This document shows, piece by piece, positions 8,531 to 17,969 of a stretch of 64,000 nt of DNA. The notes below the pieces were generated by a model. The model was not told where the DNA came from. It ran no database searches and saw only the letters and a program-made list of their open reading frames with translations. Location of the stretch: the NCBI RefSeq assembly GCF_001580365.1, contig NZ_CP014480.1, forward strand, positions 1,365,008 to 1,429,007, read 5' to 3'. The first letter of the stretch is position 1. Every line of letters starts with the position of its first letter. Source of the stretch: Kocuria turfanensis (GTDB taxonomy: Bacteria; Actinomycetota; Actinomycetes; Actinomycetales; Micrococcaceae). The translations under genes were made by a program, and so were the position numbers.

Positions 8531-9292
8531 TCAGATCGGCATCACCCAGTCGGTGACGAGCTCGGCCTGCACCCAGGACACGAACGCGGTCCACGCCCCC
8601 GTCATCATGAGCAGCCCGACCAGGACGAGGAGGCCCCCGCCGGCGCGCTGGATGGTGAGGCGGTGCCGTCGGAAGAAGCCCATGGCCCCCATGCCCCGGC
8701 GCAGCGCCAGGGCCAGGAGGAGGAAGGGCACCCCGAGGCCCAGGCAGTAGGCCACCGTGAGCACGGCGGCCTTCCCGGCCGAGGCGCCGTCCACGTACAC
8801 GAGGGCCTGCACGGCGGCGAACGTCGGGCCGATGCAGGGCGCCCAGCCGAGGCCGAAGGTGACGCCGAGCAGCGGGGCGCCCCACAGGCCGGGCGGGGGG
8901 CGGCGCTCGATCTTGCGGTCCCGCTGGAAGAACGACACCCCGCCGAGGAAGACGACGCCCATGAGCACCACCAGGGCGCCGAGCACCACGGTGATCCAGC
9001 TCTGCCCCAGGAACCAGGCGTAGGCGCCCAGCTGGGCGAGCAGCACGGACATCAGCAGGAACACGGCCGAGAAGCCGAGCACGAACAGGCTGATCCCGGC
9101 CAGCACCCGGCCGCGGCGCTGGTCCTGCAGGTCCGCGCCCGTCAGGCCCGTCACGTAGCCCAGGTAGCCGGGCACGAGCGGCAGCACGCACGGGGACGCG
9201 AAGGAGACCAGCCCGGCGAGCAGTGCCACGGGCAGGGCGACGAGGAGGGAGCCGTCGAGGACGATCTCGGCGAACGGGTTGCCGGCCGTCAT
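8531..9292 (-). CDS. ccdA: Cytochrome c biogenesis protein CcdA (DsbD-like reductant transporter)
   Basis: A 253-residue protein with six transmembrane segments that carries electrons from cytosolic thioredoxin to extracytoplasmic thiol-disulfide proteins. The two redox cysteines are visible in FASPCVLPLVPGYLGY near residue 33 and GWAPCIGPTF near residue 145. The ATG overlaps the stop of the upstream thiol-disulfide lipoprotein gene (ATGA), so the two are translationally coupled and CcdA probably re-reduces that neighbour. Confidence 0.93.
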   Translation of the reverse strand: MTAGNPFAEIVLDGSLLVALPVALLAGLVSFASPCVLPLVPGYLGYVTGLTGADLQDQRRGRVLAGISLFVLGFSAVFLLMSVLLAQLGAYAWFLGQSWITVVLGALVVLMGVVFLGGVSFFQRDRKIERRPPPGLWGAPLLGVTFGLGWAPCIGPTFAAVQALVYVDGASAGKAAVLTVAYCLGLGVPFLLLALALRRGMGAMGFFRRHRLTIQRAGGGLLVLVGLLMMTGAWTAFVSWVQAELVTDWVMPI

Positions 9293-9909
9293 GCCGCTTC
9301 GGCCACCGTGTCCTCGAGCAGGGTCTCCAGCACGGAGCGCTCGGCGATGCCGAGGATGCGGGCGGCCACCCGGCCCTCGGCGTCGAGGACCAGCGTGGTG
9401 GGCACGGCCTGCGGGGGCACGTAGGCGCTCAGGGCCATCAGCACGCCCCCGTCCTTGTCCTCGAAGGAGGGATAGGGGATCTCGAAGGTGCGCTCGAACG
9501 CCTCCGCGGTGGCCTGCTCGTCGCGCAGGTTCACGCCGTAGAAGGCGGCCCGGCCGTCGAAGCGCTCGGCGAGCTCCCGGAGGTCGGGGGCCTCGACCCG
9601 GCACGGGGCGCACCCGGCGTACCAGAAGTTGAGCAGCGCGGGGGTTCCGCGGAGGTCCTCGGCCGAGACCACGGTGCCGTCGAAGAGGGTGCCCTCGAAC
9701 TGCACGGGCTCCCCGCGCTCCCCGGCCGCGTACTCCGAGACGGTGCCGTCGCCGGCGATGTAGCCCTTCTGGTCCCCGGAGTTGGCCTGCTGGGCCAGCG
9801 AGTCCTCCTCGGTGCACCCGGCGAGGGCGAGCCCGAGGACGCCCAGGCCCGCGAGCGAGAGCACGCGGCGGCGGGACGGACGGGAGGAGGGCGAGGGACG
9901 GGAGGTCAC
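9289..9909 (-). CDS. TlpA/ResA-like thiol-disulfide lipoprotein
   Basis: A 206-residue exported thioredoxin-fold protein. Seen: twin-arginine-like RRRVLSLAG and a lipobox LAGC with lipidated Cys32, then FWYAGCAPC with active-site Cys100 and Cys103, and the cis-Pro loop AVPTTLVLD. It should reduce the CxxCH disulfide of apocytochrome c before heme attachment by ResB/CcsB, in line with its place as first gene of the operon. The GTG start is weakly supported by CAGGTGA upstream. The gene symbol is left empty because ResA and TlpA cannot be told apart here. Confidence 0.88.
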   Translation of the reverse strand: MTSRPSPSSRPSRRRVLSLAGLGVLGLALAGCTEEDSLAQQANSGDQKGYIAGDGTVSEYAAGERGEPVQFEGTLFDGTVVSAEDLRGTPALLNFWYAGCAPCRVEAPDLRELAERFDGRAAFYGVNLRDEQATAEAFERTFEIPYPSFEDKDGGVLMALSAYVPPQAVPTTLVLDAEGRVAARILGIAERSVLETLLEDTVAEAA

Positions 9910-9963
9910 GGACGGATCACCTGGTGCTCTGGACGGGACGGGGACGGCGGCGGCGCCCCGCCA

Positions 9964-10635
9964 TTATGAACCGGGAAGCTGGTTGACCCCTGGATAGTAG
10001 ACGGCGGCGGGCTCGCGGTACTCGACCCGGGGCGGGCGCCCGGCGTCGAGGTCGTCGAACACGAGCGAGGTCAGGGAGGCCAGGTTGCACTGCCGCCGGC
10101 GCGGGTCGTGCGGCAGGGGACGGCCCTCGGCGGAGCGCCGGGCCAGCCAGATCGGCAGCTGGTGGGAGACCACCACGGCCTCGGCGCCGTCCCCGCCGCG
10201 CTCCACGGCGGTGCGCCCGGCCTCCAGCACGGCCTCGGCCATGCGGGCCACCTGCCGTCGGTAGGGCTCCCCCCAGGAGGGGCGCAGCGGGTTGCGCAGG
10301 TGGGGCCAGTGCCGCGGCTTGAGCAGCTCGAGGGCGTCCACGTGCAGGCCCTCGAAGTGGTTGGGGGCCTCGATCACCCGCTCGTCGGGGTGCACCGGCA
10401 GCCGCAGCTCCCGCGCCACCGGCGCGGCGGTCTCCCGCGTCCGCTGCAGCGGGGAGGAGACGAGGTGGACGATGCGCGAGCCGTCGCCGACCCGGCGGAC
10501 GAGGTCGGCGGCGGCGGCCTCGGCCATCCGCGCGCCCAGCTCGGTGAGGCCGTAGCCGGGGAGCCTGCCGTAGACGATGCGGTCCGGGTTGAGGACCTGG
10601 CCGTGGCGCAGCAGGTGGATCGTCGAGGAGGGCAT
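9964..10635 (-). CDS. Histidine phosphatase family protein
   Basis: A 223-residue member of the phosphoglycerate mutase-like histidine phosphatases. Seen: LLRHGQ at residues 7-12 with the phospho-accepting His, SSPLQRTRETA near 62 and the second catalytic His in VVVSHQLPIW near 155. The substrate cannot be told from sequence; small-molecule phosphatases of this type are common in this neighbourhood. The start is the ATG at MPSSTIHLL, with TGGGAGC just upstream; another ATG lies 8 nt earlier out of frame. It ends with TAA, 54 bp before the lipoprotein gene, and could be cotranscribed with it. Confidence 0.85.
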   Translation of the reverse strand: MPSSTIHLLRHGQVLNPDRIVYGRLPGYGLTELGARMAEAAAADLVRRVGDGSRIVHLVSSPLQRTRETAAPVARELRLPVHPDERVIEAPNHFEGLHVDALELLKPRHWPHLRNPLRPSWGEPYRRQVARMAEAVLEAGRTAVERGGDGAEAVVVSHQLPIWLARRSAEGRPLPHDPRRRQCNLASLTSLVFDDLDAGRPPRVEYREPAAVYYPGVNQLPGS

Positions 10636-10685
10636 GCTCCCATGCTCCCAGACGGGCGCGCCGGCCCCCAAAACGGGGGCCCGGC

Positions 10686-10949
10686 TCAGCCGGCCAGGCG
10701 CTCGCGCAGCAGCCGGGCGAGCCGGCGCTCGTCGATCTGCCAGAAGTCGCGTGGCACGCCGTCGACGAGCAGCACCGGGATCTCCTCCGCGTGCCGGCGG
10801 GCCAGCTCGGGGTCGCCGTCGACGTCGACCTCGGCCCAGCCCAGGCCCAGCGCGGAGGTGACCCGGTCCACCGACGCCCGGGCCGCCTCGCAGAGGTGGC
10901 ACCCGGGGCGGGTCAGCAGGGTCACGGCCGGGGGCGTCGGGGAGCTCAT
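10686..10949 (-). CDS. Glutaredoxin-like thioredoxin-fold protein
   Basis: An 87-residue thioredoxin-fold protein with a CxxC motif GCHLCEAA at residues 17-20, IPVLLVDG carrying the cis-Pro, and a C-terminal helix. It fits the small glutaredoxin/DUF836 group rather than classical CPYC glutaredoxins. It is probably a cytosolic thiol-disulfide oxidoreductase. The ATG is preceded by TAGCAT and 6 nt without a ribosome binding site. The histidine phosphatase follows 50 bp downstream on the same strand. Confidence 0.8.
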   Translation of the reverse strand: MSSPTPPAVTLLTRPGCHLCEAARASVDRVTSALGLGWAEVDVDGDPELARRHAEEIPVLLVDGVPRDFWQIDERRLARLLRERLAG

Positions 10950-10955
10950 GGGTCC

Positions 10956-10961
10956 ATGCTA
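10956..10961 (-). promoter_or_regulatory. -10 element of the glutaredoxin-like gene (leaderless)
   Basis: The minus strand reads TAGCAT, then GGACCC (6 nt), then ATG. No Shine-Dalgarno sequence. Confidence 0.5.
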
Positions 10962-11002
10962 CGGCCCGCCCCGGCGCCTCCGGGCCGCGTCCCGGCAACG
11001 CC

Positions 11003-11038
11003 GCGGGGCCGCCGTCCCCGGGAGGACGGCGGCCCCGC
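11003..11038 (-). terminator. Strong hairpin downstream of the bS22 gene
   Basis: A perfect 15-bp stem (GCGGGGCCGCCGTCC against GGACGGCGGCCCCGC) with a 6-nt loop lies 20 bp after the bS22 stop and before the next promoter. There is no U tract. Confidence 0.7.
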
Positions 11039-11057
11039 TGGCGGTGTCAGCGCCGGG

Positions 11058-11156
11058 TCACTTCTTGTTGCGGCGCTGGTGACGGGTCTTGCGGAGGAGC
11101 TTGCGGTGCTTCTTCTTGGACATGCGCTTGCGGCGCTTCTTGATCACTGAACCCAT
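11058..11156 (-). CDS. Small ribosomal protein bS22 (AURKAIP1/COX24 domain)
   Basis: A 32-residue, extremely basic protein starting [19 protein letters not shown] and ending RRNKK. This matches the conserved actinobacterial AURKAIP1/COX24-domain peptide identified in mycobacterial ribosome structures as bS22, bound to the small subunit near 16S rRNA. The ATG is preceded by AGGGAT at a normal ribosome-binding distance. It is monocistronic: a hairpin terminator follows and a separate leaderless promoter drives the next gene. Too short for most ORF finders. Confidence 0.92.
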   Translation of the reverse strand: MGSVIKKRRKRMSKKKHRKLLRKTRHQRRNKK

Positions 11157-11266
11157 AGGATCCCTCGCATCTTTATGTCTCGGTGGTGTTCCCCGGGAAC
11201 TCCGCGACAGGCGGGAACCGGGGTGCCGGCCCTCGGACGGGAACGGCCGGGCAAACGTTCACTGAC

Positions 11267-11272
11267 ACCCTA
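11267..11272 (-). promoter_or_regulatory. Possible -10 element for bS22
   Basis: The minus strand reads TAGGGT about 110 nt before the bS22 start, giving a 5' leader of roughly 100 nt. No clear -35. The rest of 11160-11317 holds nothing else I can identify. Confidence 0.3.
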
Positions 11273-11317
11273 CCGTCTCGCAGGGAAATTGCCGTATTCG
11301 TCCCCGGTGGACGGCGC

Positions 11318-12136
11318 TCAGGCGCTGCGCGGCACCTCCGACGGGCCGCCGGGCTCCTCCGCGGCGCGCACCGGCAGCTCCCCCGTGGCGACGGGCACGG
11401 CCGGGTCGGCCGGCGCGTCCGGGGCGGGGCCGGGGGTGCGCTGCTCCTGGTCGGGGTCCACGCCGGCCTCGCGGTACTGGTACTCGATGTGCTCGGCGAC
11501 CAGCCGGGCCGCGAGCCTGCGGTCGCCCGCCTCCACGGCGGAGTAGATCGCCTGGTGCTCGGCGCGCAGCCGCTCCGAGGTGGCGCTCCACAGGGGCACG
11601 TGGCCCACGAGGGCCATCGTGTACTCGTAGATCGAGTCCCGCAGCGAGGACATCAGGGCGGAGACCACCGAGTTGCCCGCGGTCTTGCACAGCGCGATGT
11701 GGAAGCTCACCTCGAGGTGGTGGAACTCCTTGAGCGAGAGGTCGTCCCGGCCCATCTGCTCGAGCAGCGCCCGCAGCTCGGCCATGGCCGGGTGCCGGGG
11801 GTCCGAGCGCTCCAGCGCCCAGGTCTCGAGCAGCACCCGGGTCTGCACGATGTCCCGCAGCGGGTAGTCCGAGGTGGCCATGTGCAGCTGCAGGGCCGGA
11901 CCGGCGGAGGCCGCCGGCTCCCGGACCAGCATGGGCAGGATCGACTTGCGCGGCCCGTCGAAGAGACGGACGATCCCCTGCGCCTCCAGGGTCTTGAGCG
12001 CCTCCCGCATGTTGTTGCGGGACACGCGGTGGATGGCCGCGAGGTCGCGGTCCGAGGGCAGTTGTTGGCCCAGCACGAGATGGCCGTCGAACAGCTCGTT
12101 CTCCAGCCACTGCAGGACCTGTCGATGCGTTGCCAT
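11318..12136 (-). CDS. GntR-family regulator (FadR/FCD subfamily)
   Basis: A 272-residue regulator. Seen: N-terminal winged helix with LGQQLPSDRDLAAIHRVSRNNMREAL (about 22-47), then an all-helical FCD ligand domain with the metal-binding histidine pattern (HLEVSFHIAL near 143, HQAIYSAVEAGD, HIEYQYREAG). The last 45 residues are a Pro/Ala-rich tail. FCD regulators usually sense organic acids; the target is not evident. It is upstream of and codirectional with gdhA (114 bp), so gdhA is a candidate target. TACCCT and 7 nt precede the ATG. Confidence 0.88.
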   Translation of the reverse strand: MATHRQVLQWLENELFDGHLVLGQQLPSDRDLAAIHRVSRNNMREALKTLEAQGIVRLFDGPRKSILPMLVREPAASAGPALQLHMATSDYPLRDIVQTRVLLETWALERSDPRHPAMAELRALLEQMGRDDLSLKEFHHLEVSFHIALCKTAGNSVVSALMSSLRDSIYEYTMALVGHVPLWSATSERLRAEHQAIYSAVEAGDRRLAARLVAEHIEYQYREAGVDPDQEQRTPGPAPDAPADPAVPVATGELPVRAAEEPGGPSEVPRSA

Positions 12137-12143
12137 AGTCTCC

Positions 12144-12149
12144 AGGGTA
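12144..12149 (-). promoter_or_regulatory. -10 element of the GntR gene (leaderless)
   Basis: The minus strand reads TACCCT, 7 nt before the ATG at 12136. A short GGAG within those 7 nt is too close to act as a normal ribosome binding site. Confidence 0.45.
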
Positions 12150-12250
12150 GGTCCCCCGCGGCCCGCCGTGGGGCGGTCGCGGGTCCGGACGTGTCGGAAG
12201 TGCGGACGGGTGGGACCGCCGGGCCCGGCCGGAGCCGGGCCCGGCGCGGA

Positions 12251-14225
<1,975 letters not shown>

Positions 14226-14231
14226 CCGATC

Positions 14232-14237
14232 ACTGTA
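14232..14237 (-). promoter_or_regulatory. -10 element of the ArsR-type gene (leaderless)
   Basis: The minus strand reads TACAGT, then GATCGG (6 nt), then ATG. Confidence 0.55.
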
Positions 14238-14314
14238 AACGCGTTGGCGGGCGGCACCCGGCAGCGGCACGTCCGCCCTGCTCCCCCGCCCGCCGGCAGC
14301 CGGGGGCTCGGGGC

Positions 14315-15526
14315 TCAGTCGAACCACGGGTCCAGCCCCCACTGCGGGAAGATCTCCTTGCGGGTGGCCATGATCGTGCGGTCGGTCTCGTCGTTGGGGT
14401 CGAAGCCGACCTCCCACGAGCGCCACCACAGGTCCACCTCGTCGCCCATCACCCGCGGCGCCTCGGCCCCGTAGCGCTCGCGCACATGCTCCCGCCACGG
14501 CTGCGGCACCGCCGCGCCCACGTCCACCGGGTGCCCGGCGGCGATCGCGACCAGGTGCGTCCAGGACCGGGGCACCACGTCGTGGCAGTTGTACCCGCCC
14601 CCGCCCGTGGCGATCCACCGGCCCTCGCACAGTTCGTCGGCGAGTCCGGCGAGGGCGACGGCGGTCTGCCGCTGGGCGTCCACGCTGACCCGCAGGTGGG
14701 TGAGCGGGTCGGCGAAGTGGGAGTCGCAGCCGTGCTGGCTGACCAGCACCTCCGGCGCGAACTGGCGCAGCAGCGGCGGGACCACGGCGTCGAAGGCCCG
14801 CAGCCACATGGCGTCGTCGGCGGTGGCGGGCATGGCGACGTTGACGGCGTACCCCTCGGACGCCCCCCGGCCCGTCTCGTTGGCGAAGCCGGTGCCCGGG
14901 AACAGGGCCAGGCCGGTCTCGTGCAGCGAGATGGTGAGCACCCGGGGGTCGTCGTAGAAGATCGACTGGGTCCCGTCCCCGTGGTGGCCGTCGACGTCCA
15001 CGTAGGCCACCCGCTGGACGCCCTGTTCCAGCAGGTGCCGGATGCCCACGGCGCAGTCGTTGTAGATGCAGAAGCCGCTGGCCCGCTCCGCGTGGGCGTG
15101 GTGCATCCCGCCCCCGAAGTTCACGGCGCGCACCGCGTCCCCCGCCAGGAGGGCCGCGGCGCCCTGGTAGGTGCCGCCCACCAGCCGGGCGCTGGCCTCG
15201 TGCACCCGCGGGAAGGCCGGGGTGTCCTCGGTGCCGAGCCCGCACTCGGGGATCTCCAGGGAGGGGTCCGCGCCGACCGCCCGCACCGCGTCCAGGTAGT
15301 GCTGGGGGTGGACGAGGCGCAGGACGTCGTCCGGGGCGACCTCCGGGGCCTCCACGGTGACGTTGGCCCGGCGGTCGAGGCGGAACTCCTGGACCAGGCG
15401 GTACGTGAGCTCGAGCCGGGAGGGGTGCATCGGGTGGTGGGGCCCGAAGTCGTACTCGAGCAGGGCGGGGTCCCAGAACAGTCGCGTGGGGTGCGGGGCG
15501 CCGGGCCCGGATGTAGCAGGAGTCAC
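14315..15526 (-). CDS. acuC: Acetoin utilization protein AcuC (histone-deacetylase fold)
   Basis: A 403-residue arginase/deacetylase-fold amidohydrolase. Seen: the active-site pairs GGGMHHAHAERASGFCIYND near residue 140 and YVDVDGHHGDGTQSIFYDD near 170, whose Asp and His bind the catalytic Zn, then VSQHGCDSHFADPLTHL and TGGGGYN. AcuC-type enzymes in Bacillus deacetylate acetyl-CoA synthetase; that substrate is inferred here. Start: GTG preceded by TCTAAT and 6 nt. It lies just upstream of the ArsR-type gene on the same strand (89 bp). Confidence 0.9.
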   Translation of the reverse strand: MTPATSGPGAPHPTRLFWDPALLEYDFGPHHPMHPSRLELTYRLVQEFRLDRRANVTVEAPEVAPDDVLRLVHPQHYLDAVRAVGADPSLEIPECGLGTEDTPAFPRVHEASARLVGGTYQGAAALLAGDAVRAVNFGGGMHHAHAERASGFCIYNDCAVGIRHLLEQGVQRVAYVDVDGHHGDGTQSIFYDDPRVLTISLHETGLALFPGTGFANETGRGASEGYAVNVAMPATADDAMWLRAFDAVVPPLLRQFAPEVLVSQHGCDSHFADPLTHLRVSVDAQRQTAVALAGLADELCEGRWIATGGGGYNCHDVVPRSWTHLVAIAAGHPVDVGAAVPQPWREHVRERYGAEAPRVMGDEVDLWWRSWEVGFDPNDETDRTIMATRKEIFPQWGLDPWFD

Positions 15527-15532
15527 ACGGCC

Positions 15533-15538
15533 ATTAGA
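15533..15538 (-). promoter_or_regulatory. -10 element of acuC (leaderless)
   Basis: The minus strand reads TCTAAT, then GGCCGT (6 nt), then the GTG start. No Shine-Dalgarno sequence. Confidence 0.45.
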
Positions 15539-15625
15539 CCACTCGCGTCGTCGCCCCGCGCCGGACCCCCGGTGCCGGGGCCCTTTGTGTCCGCCCGGAC
15601 CGCGGGCCGGATCCGGTCGGCCCGG

Positions 15626-16330
15626 TCAGTCGAGGTCGCTGAACGCCTGCACCTTGCGGGTGGGCCCGATGACGAGGACCTGGTCGTTCTCGTACAGGAC
15701 GGTCCCCGGTTCGGCCGGTTCCCAGGACTCCCCCGGGCGCCGCACGGAGACCACGGAGACCCCGTGGGCCCGGCGGAGGTTGAGCGCGTCCAGGGGGCGC
15801 TGCTGGACCGCCTCGGGGGCGGGGCAGCGGATGAGCGCGAAGCCCTCGTCGATCACCACGAAGTCGAGCACCCGGCCCTGGATCAGGTGGGCGGAGCGCA
15901 CGCCCATGTCGTGCTCGGGGCTGATCACGTGGTGCACCCCGAGCTGCTCCAGGATCTCGGCGTGCGGGCCGGTGATGGCCTTGGCCCAGATCTCCGGGTG
16001 GCCGAACTTCAGCAGCCGGGAGGCCACCAGGATGCTGGCCTGCACGTCCGAGCCGATCCCGACGACGACCTTGTCGAACTCGTCGACCCCCAGCTGGCGC
16101 AGCAGCTGCTCCTGGGTGGCGTCCGCGCGCACCACGGCGGTCAGCTGCCCGTTGAGCTCCTGGACGACGCCCTCGTCGGTGTCGACGCCGAGCACCTCGG
16201 CGCCGTTGCGCATCAGCTCCAGGGCGAGGGCGGCGCCGAAGCGGCCCAGGCCGATCACGGCCACCGTGCCCGGTGGCCGGCGGCGGCCGGAGGGGTGACG
16301 AGCGGTGGTGGCCGGGCGGGTGGGGAACAT
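15626..16330 (-). CDS. TrkA/KtrA-type K+ uptake regulatory subunit (copy 1)
   Basis: A 234-residue cytosolic gating protein. Seen: RCK_N Rossmann domain with VAVIGLGRFGAALALEL (about 23-39) and the acidic VLGVDTDE at the end of strand 2, then an RCK_C ligand domain ending VLVIGPTRKVQAFSDL. A basic 20-residue extension precedes the fold. Such subunits form rings under TrkH/KtrB channels and open them on ATP binding. It lies 72 bp after the trkH gene on the same strand; the two form one K+ uptake system. Confidence 0.88.
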   Translation of the reverse strand: MFPTRPATTARHPSGRRRPPGTVAVIGLGRFGAALALELMRNGAEVLGVDTDEGVVQELNGQLTAVVRADATQEQLLRQLGVDEFDKVVVGIGSDVQASILVASRLLKFGHPEIWAKAITGPHAEILEQLGVHHVISPEHDMGVRSAHLIQGRVLDFVVIDEGFALIRCPAPEAVQQRPLDALNLRRAHGVSVVSVRRPGESWEPAEPGTVLYENDQVLVIGPTRKVQAFSDLD

Positions 16331-16402
16331 GCGGGGACCTCCTGGAGGCGTCGGGGCGGGCCGTGGGGCCCTGCGGTGCCGGGCGGGGCGGGGGTGGTGG
16401 GA

Positions 16403-17842
16403 TCAGCCGATCAGCGGGCGCTCCTCGGGCAGCTCGTAGAGGGCCCTGCGCGGCCGGGCGGCCATGGCCGTGGCCACCGTGATGGGCCCCAGCCGCCCCA
16501 GGAACATCAGCGCGATCAGCACCCCCTGGCCCGCCGGGGACAGGGCGGCGGTGATCCCGGTGGACAGGCCCACGGTGGCGAAGGCGGAGATCACCTCGAA
16601 CAGCAGCCGGTCCAGGCCGATGTCCTCGTGCAGCAGCATCAGCACCATCGTGGCGGCGGCCACGGCGCCCAGCGCCAGCACGACCACCGTGGTGGCCTGG
16701 CGCTGCACCGAGCGGGACAGCCGCCTGCCCAGCACGTTGACCGCCGCGCCGCCGGTGACCTCCGTGTAGGCGATGCAGCCCAGGACGACGAACGTGGTGA
16801 CCTTCAGGCCGCCCGCGGTGCCGGCCGGCCCGCCGCCGACGAGCATCAGCAGGTCCAGGCCCAGCCACGACACCGGGTGCATGGCGGAGACGTCGATGCT
16901 GTTGAACCCGGCGGTGCGGGCGATGGTGGACTGGAAGAAGCCGGCCAGCAGCTTCTCGTCCGCCCGCATCGGGCCGAGGGTGGCGGGGTTGGCCCACTCC
17001 ACGGCGCTCAGGAACACCGTGCCGGCGCTGAGCAGGACCACGGTGGCGAGCAGCACGATGCGGGTGTTCATGCTCCACCGCCGCGGCCGGCGCCACTCCC
17101 GGCGCAGCTCGTGGAGCACCGGGAAGCCCAGCCCGCCCAGGACCACCGCGGCGATGAGCGGCAGGTTGATCCAGGGGTCGGTCGCGAAGTCCATGATGGA
17201 CAGCGTGTACAGGGCGAAACCGGCGTTGTTGAACGCCGAGACGGCGTGGAACACCCCGTGCCAGACGGCCTGTCCCGCCCCATAGCCGTAGCCGGCGGCG
17301 AAGCGCAGGGCGAGCGCGGCGGCCACGAGCGTCTCGACCACCAGGGTGGTGGCCAGGACGCGCAGCAGCACCCGGCGCATGTCCCCGTAGCCGGGGCTCT
17401 TCGTCTCGGCGGAGCTCATGATCCTGGCCGTCAGCCCGAGCCGGCGGGCCAGCAGGATCCCGAGCACGGTCGCGAAGGACATCACCCCGAACCCGCCGAT
17501 CTGGATCAGGGCCAGGACGACGGCCTGCCCGAACGGGGTCCAGTAGGTGGGGGTGTCCACCACGATCAGCCCGGTCACGCACATCGCCGAGGTCGCGGTG
17601 AAGAAGGCCTCCATGAAGGAGGCCCCGCCGGGGCCCACGCGGGCGACCGGGAGCAGCAGCAGGACGGTGCCGGCGACCAGTGCGGCCGCGAAGGCGCCGA
17701 CGATCAGCTGAGCGGTGCGCTTCGGAGTGACCTCCCGCGGGTCGGTGCTCCTCCGGGACGCCCGGGGGCGCCTGCGGCGGGGCCTGGAGGCGTGGGTCAG
17801 CCGGCGCACCCGGGCCCGCAGCAGGGCCTCTTCCAAGGGCAT
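16403..17842 (-). CDS. TrkH/KtrB-type K+ channel subunit (copy 1)
   Basis: A 479-residue SKT-family membrane protein. All four pore-loop repeats are visible: TSAMCVTGL, VSAFNNAGF, TAGFNSIDV and ISAFATVGL; each carries the selectivity-filter glycine. The first 45 residues are Arg-rich and cytosolic. The ATG at MPLEEALL is chosen because TAGGTT and 7 nt precede it; the open frame upstream overlaps the divergent gene. It pairs with the TrkA-type gene downstream for low-affinity K+ uptake driven by membrane potential or Na+ (not distinguishable here). Confidence 0.9.
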   Translation of the reverse strand: MPLEEALLRARVRRLTHASRPRRRRPRASRRSTDPREVTPKRTAQLIVGAFAAALVAGTVLLLLPVARVGPGGASFMEAFFTATSAMCVTGLIVVDTPTYWTPFGQAVVLALIQIGGFGVMSFATVLGILLARRLGLTARIMSSAETKSPGYGDMRRVLLRVLATTLVVETLVAAALALRFAAGYGYGAGQAVWHGVFHAVSAFNNAGFALYTLSIMDFATDPWINLPLIAAVVLGGLGFPVLHELRREWRRPRRWSMNTRIVLLATVVLLSAGTVFLSAVEWANPATLGPMRADEKLLAGFFQSTIARTAGFNSIDVSAMHPVSWLGLDLLMLVGGGPAGTAGGLKVTTFVVLGCIAYTEVTGGAAVNVLGRRLSRSVQRQATTVVVLALGAVAAATMVLMLLHEDIGLDRLLFEVISAFATVGLSTGITAALSPAGQGVLIALMFLGRLGPITVATAMAARPRRALYELPEERPLIG

Positions 17843-17849
17843 GGGCGAT

Positions 17850-17855
17850 AACCTA
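17850..17855 (-). promoter_or_regulatory. -10 element of trkH copy 1 (leaderless)
   Basis: The minus strand reads TAGGTT, 7 nt before the ATG at 17842. Confidence 0.5.
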
Positions 17856-17893
17856 CACCCGCGGCGCGGCACGCCGCGCCGGCGCGGGTGGGA

Positions 17894-17899
17894 TACTGT
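17894..17899 (+). promoter_or_regulatory. Possible -10 element of trkH copy 2
   Basis: TACTGT lies 70 nt before the GTG at 17970, giving a leader of about 64 nt that ends in CAGGAGGAG. The divergent leaderless promoter of copy 1 is 39 bp away. Confidence 0.4.
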
Positions 17900-17969
17900 C
17901 TCGGGCCGGGGCACGCGCCGCGGCCGACGCCGTCCGGGCCGGGCGGTGCGGACATCAGGAGGAGGGCCC

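Noticed and set aside
14486..17851. A 1121-codon plus-strand open frame antisense to acuC, trkA and trkH
   Set aside because: Composition is His/Gly/Arg/Gln-rich and repetitive, with no family motif; the opposite strand carries intact known enzymes. A GC-driven shadow frame.
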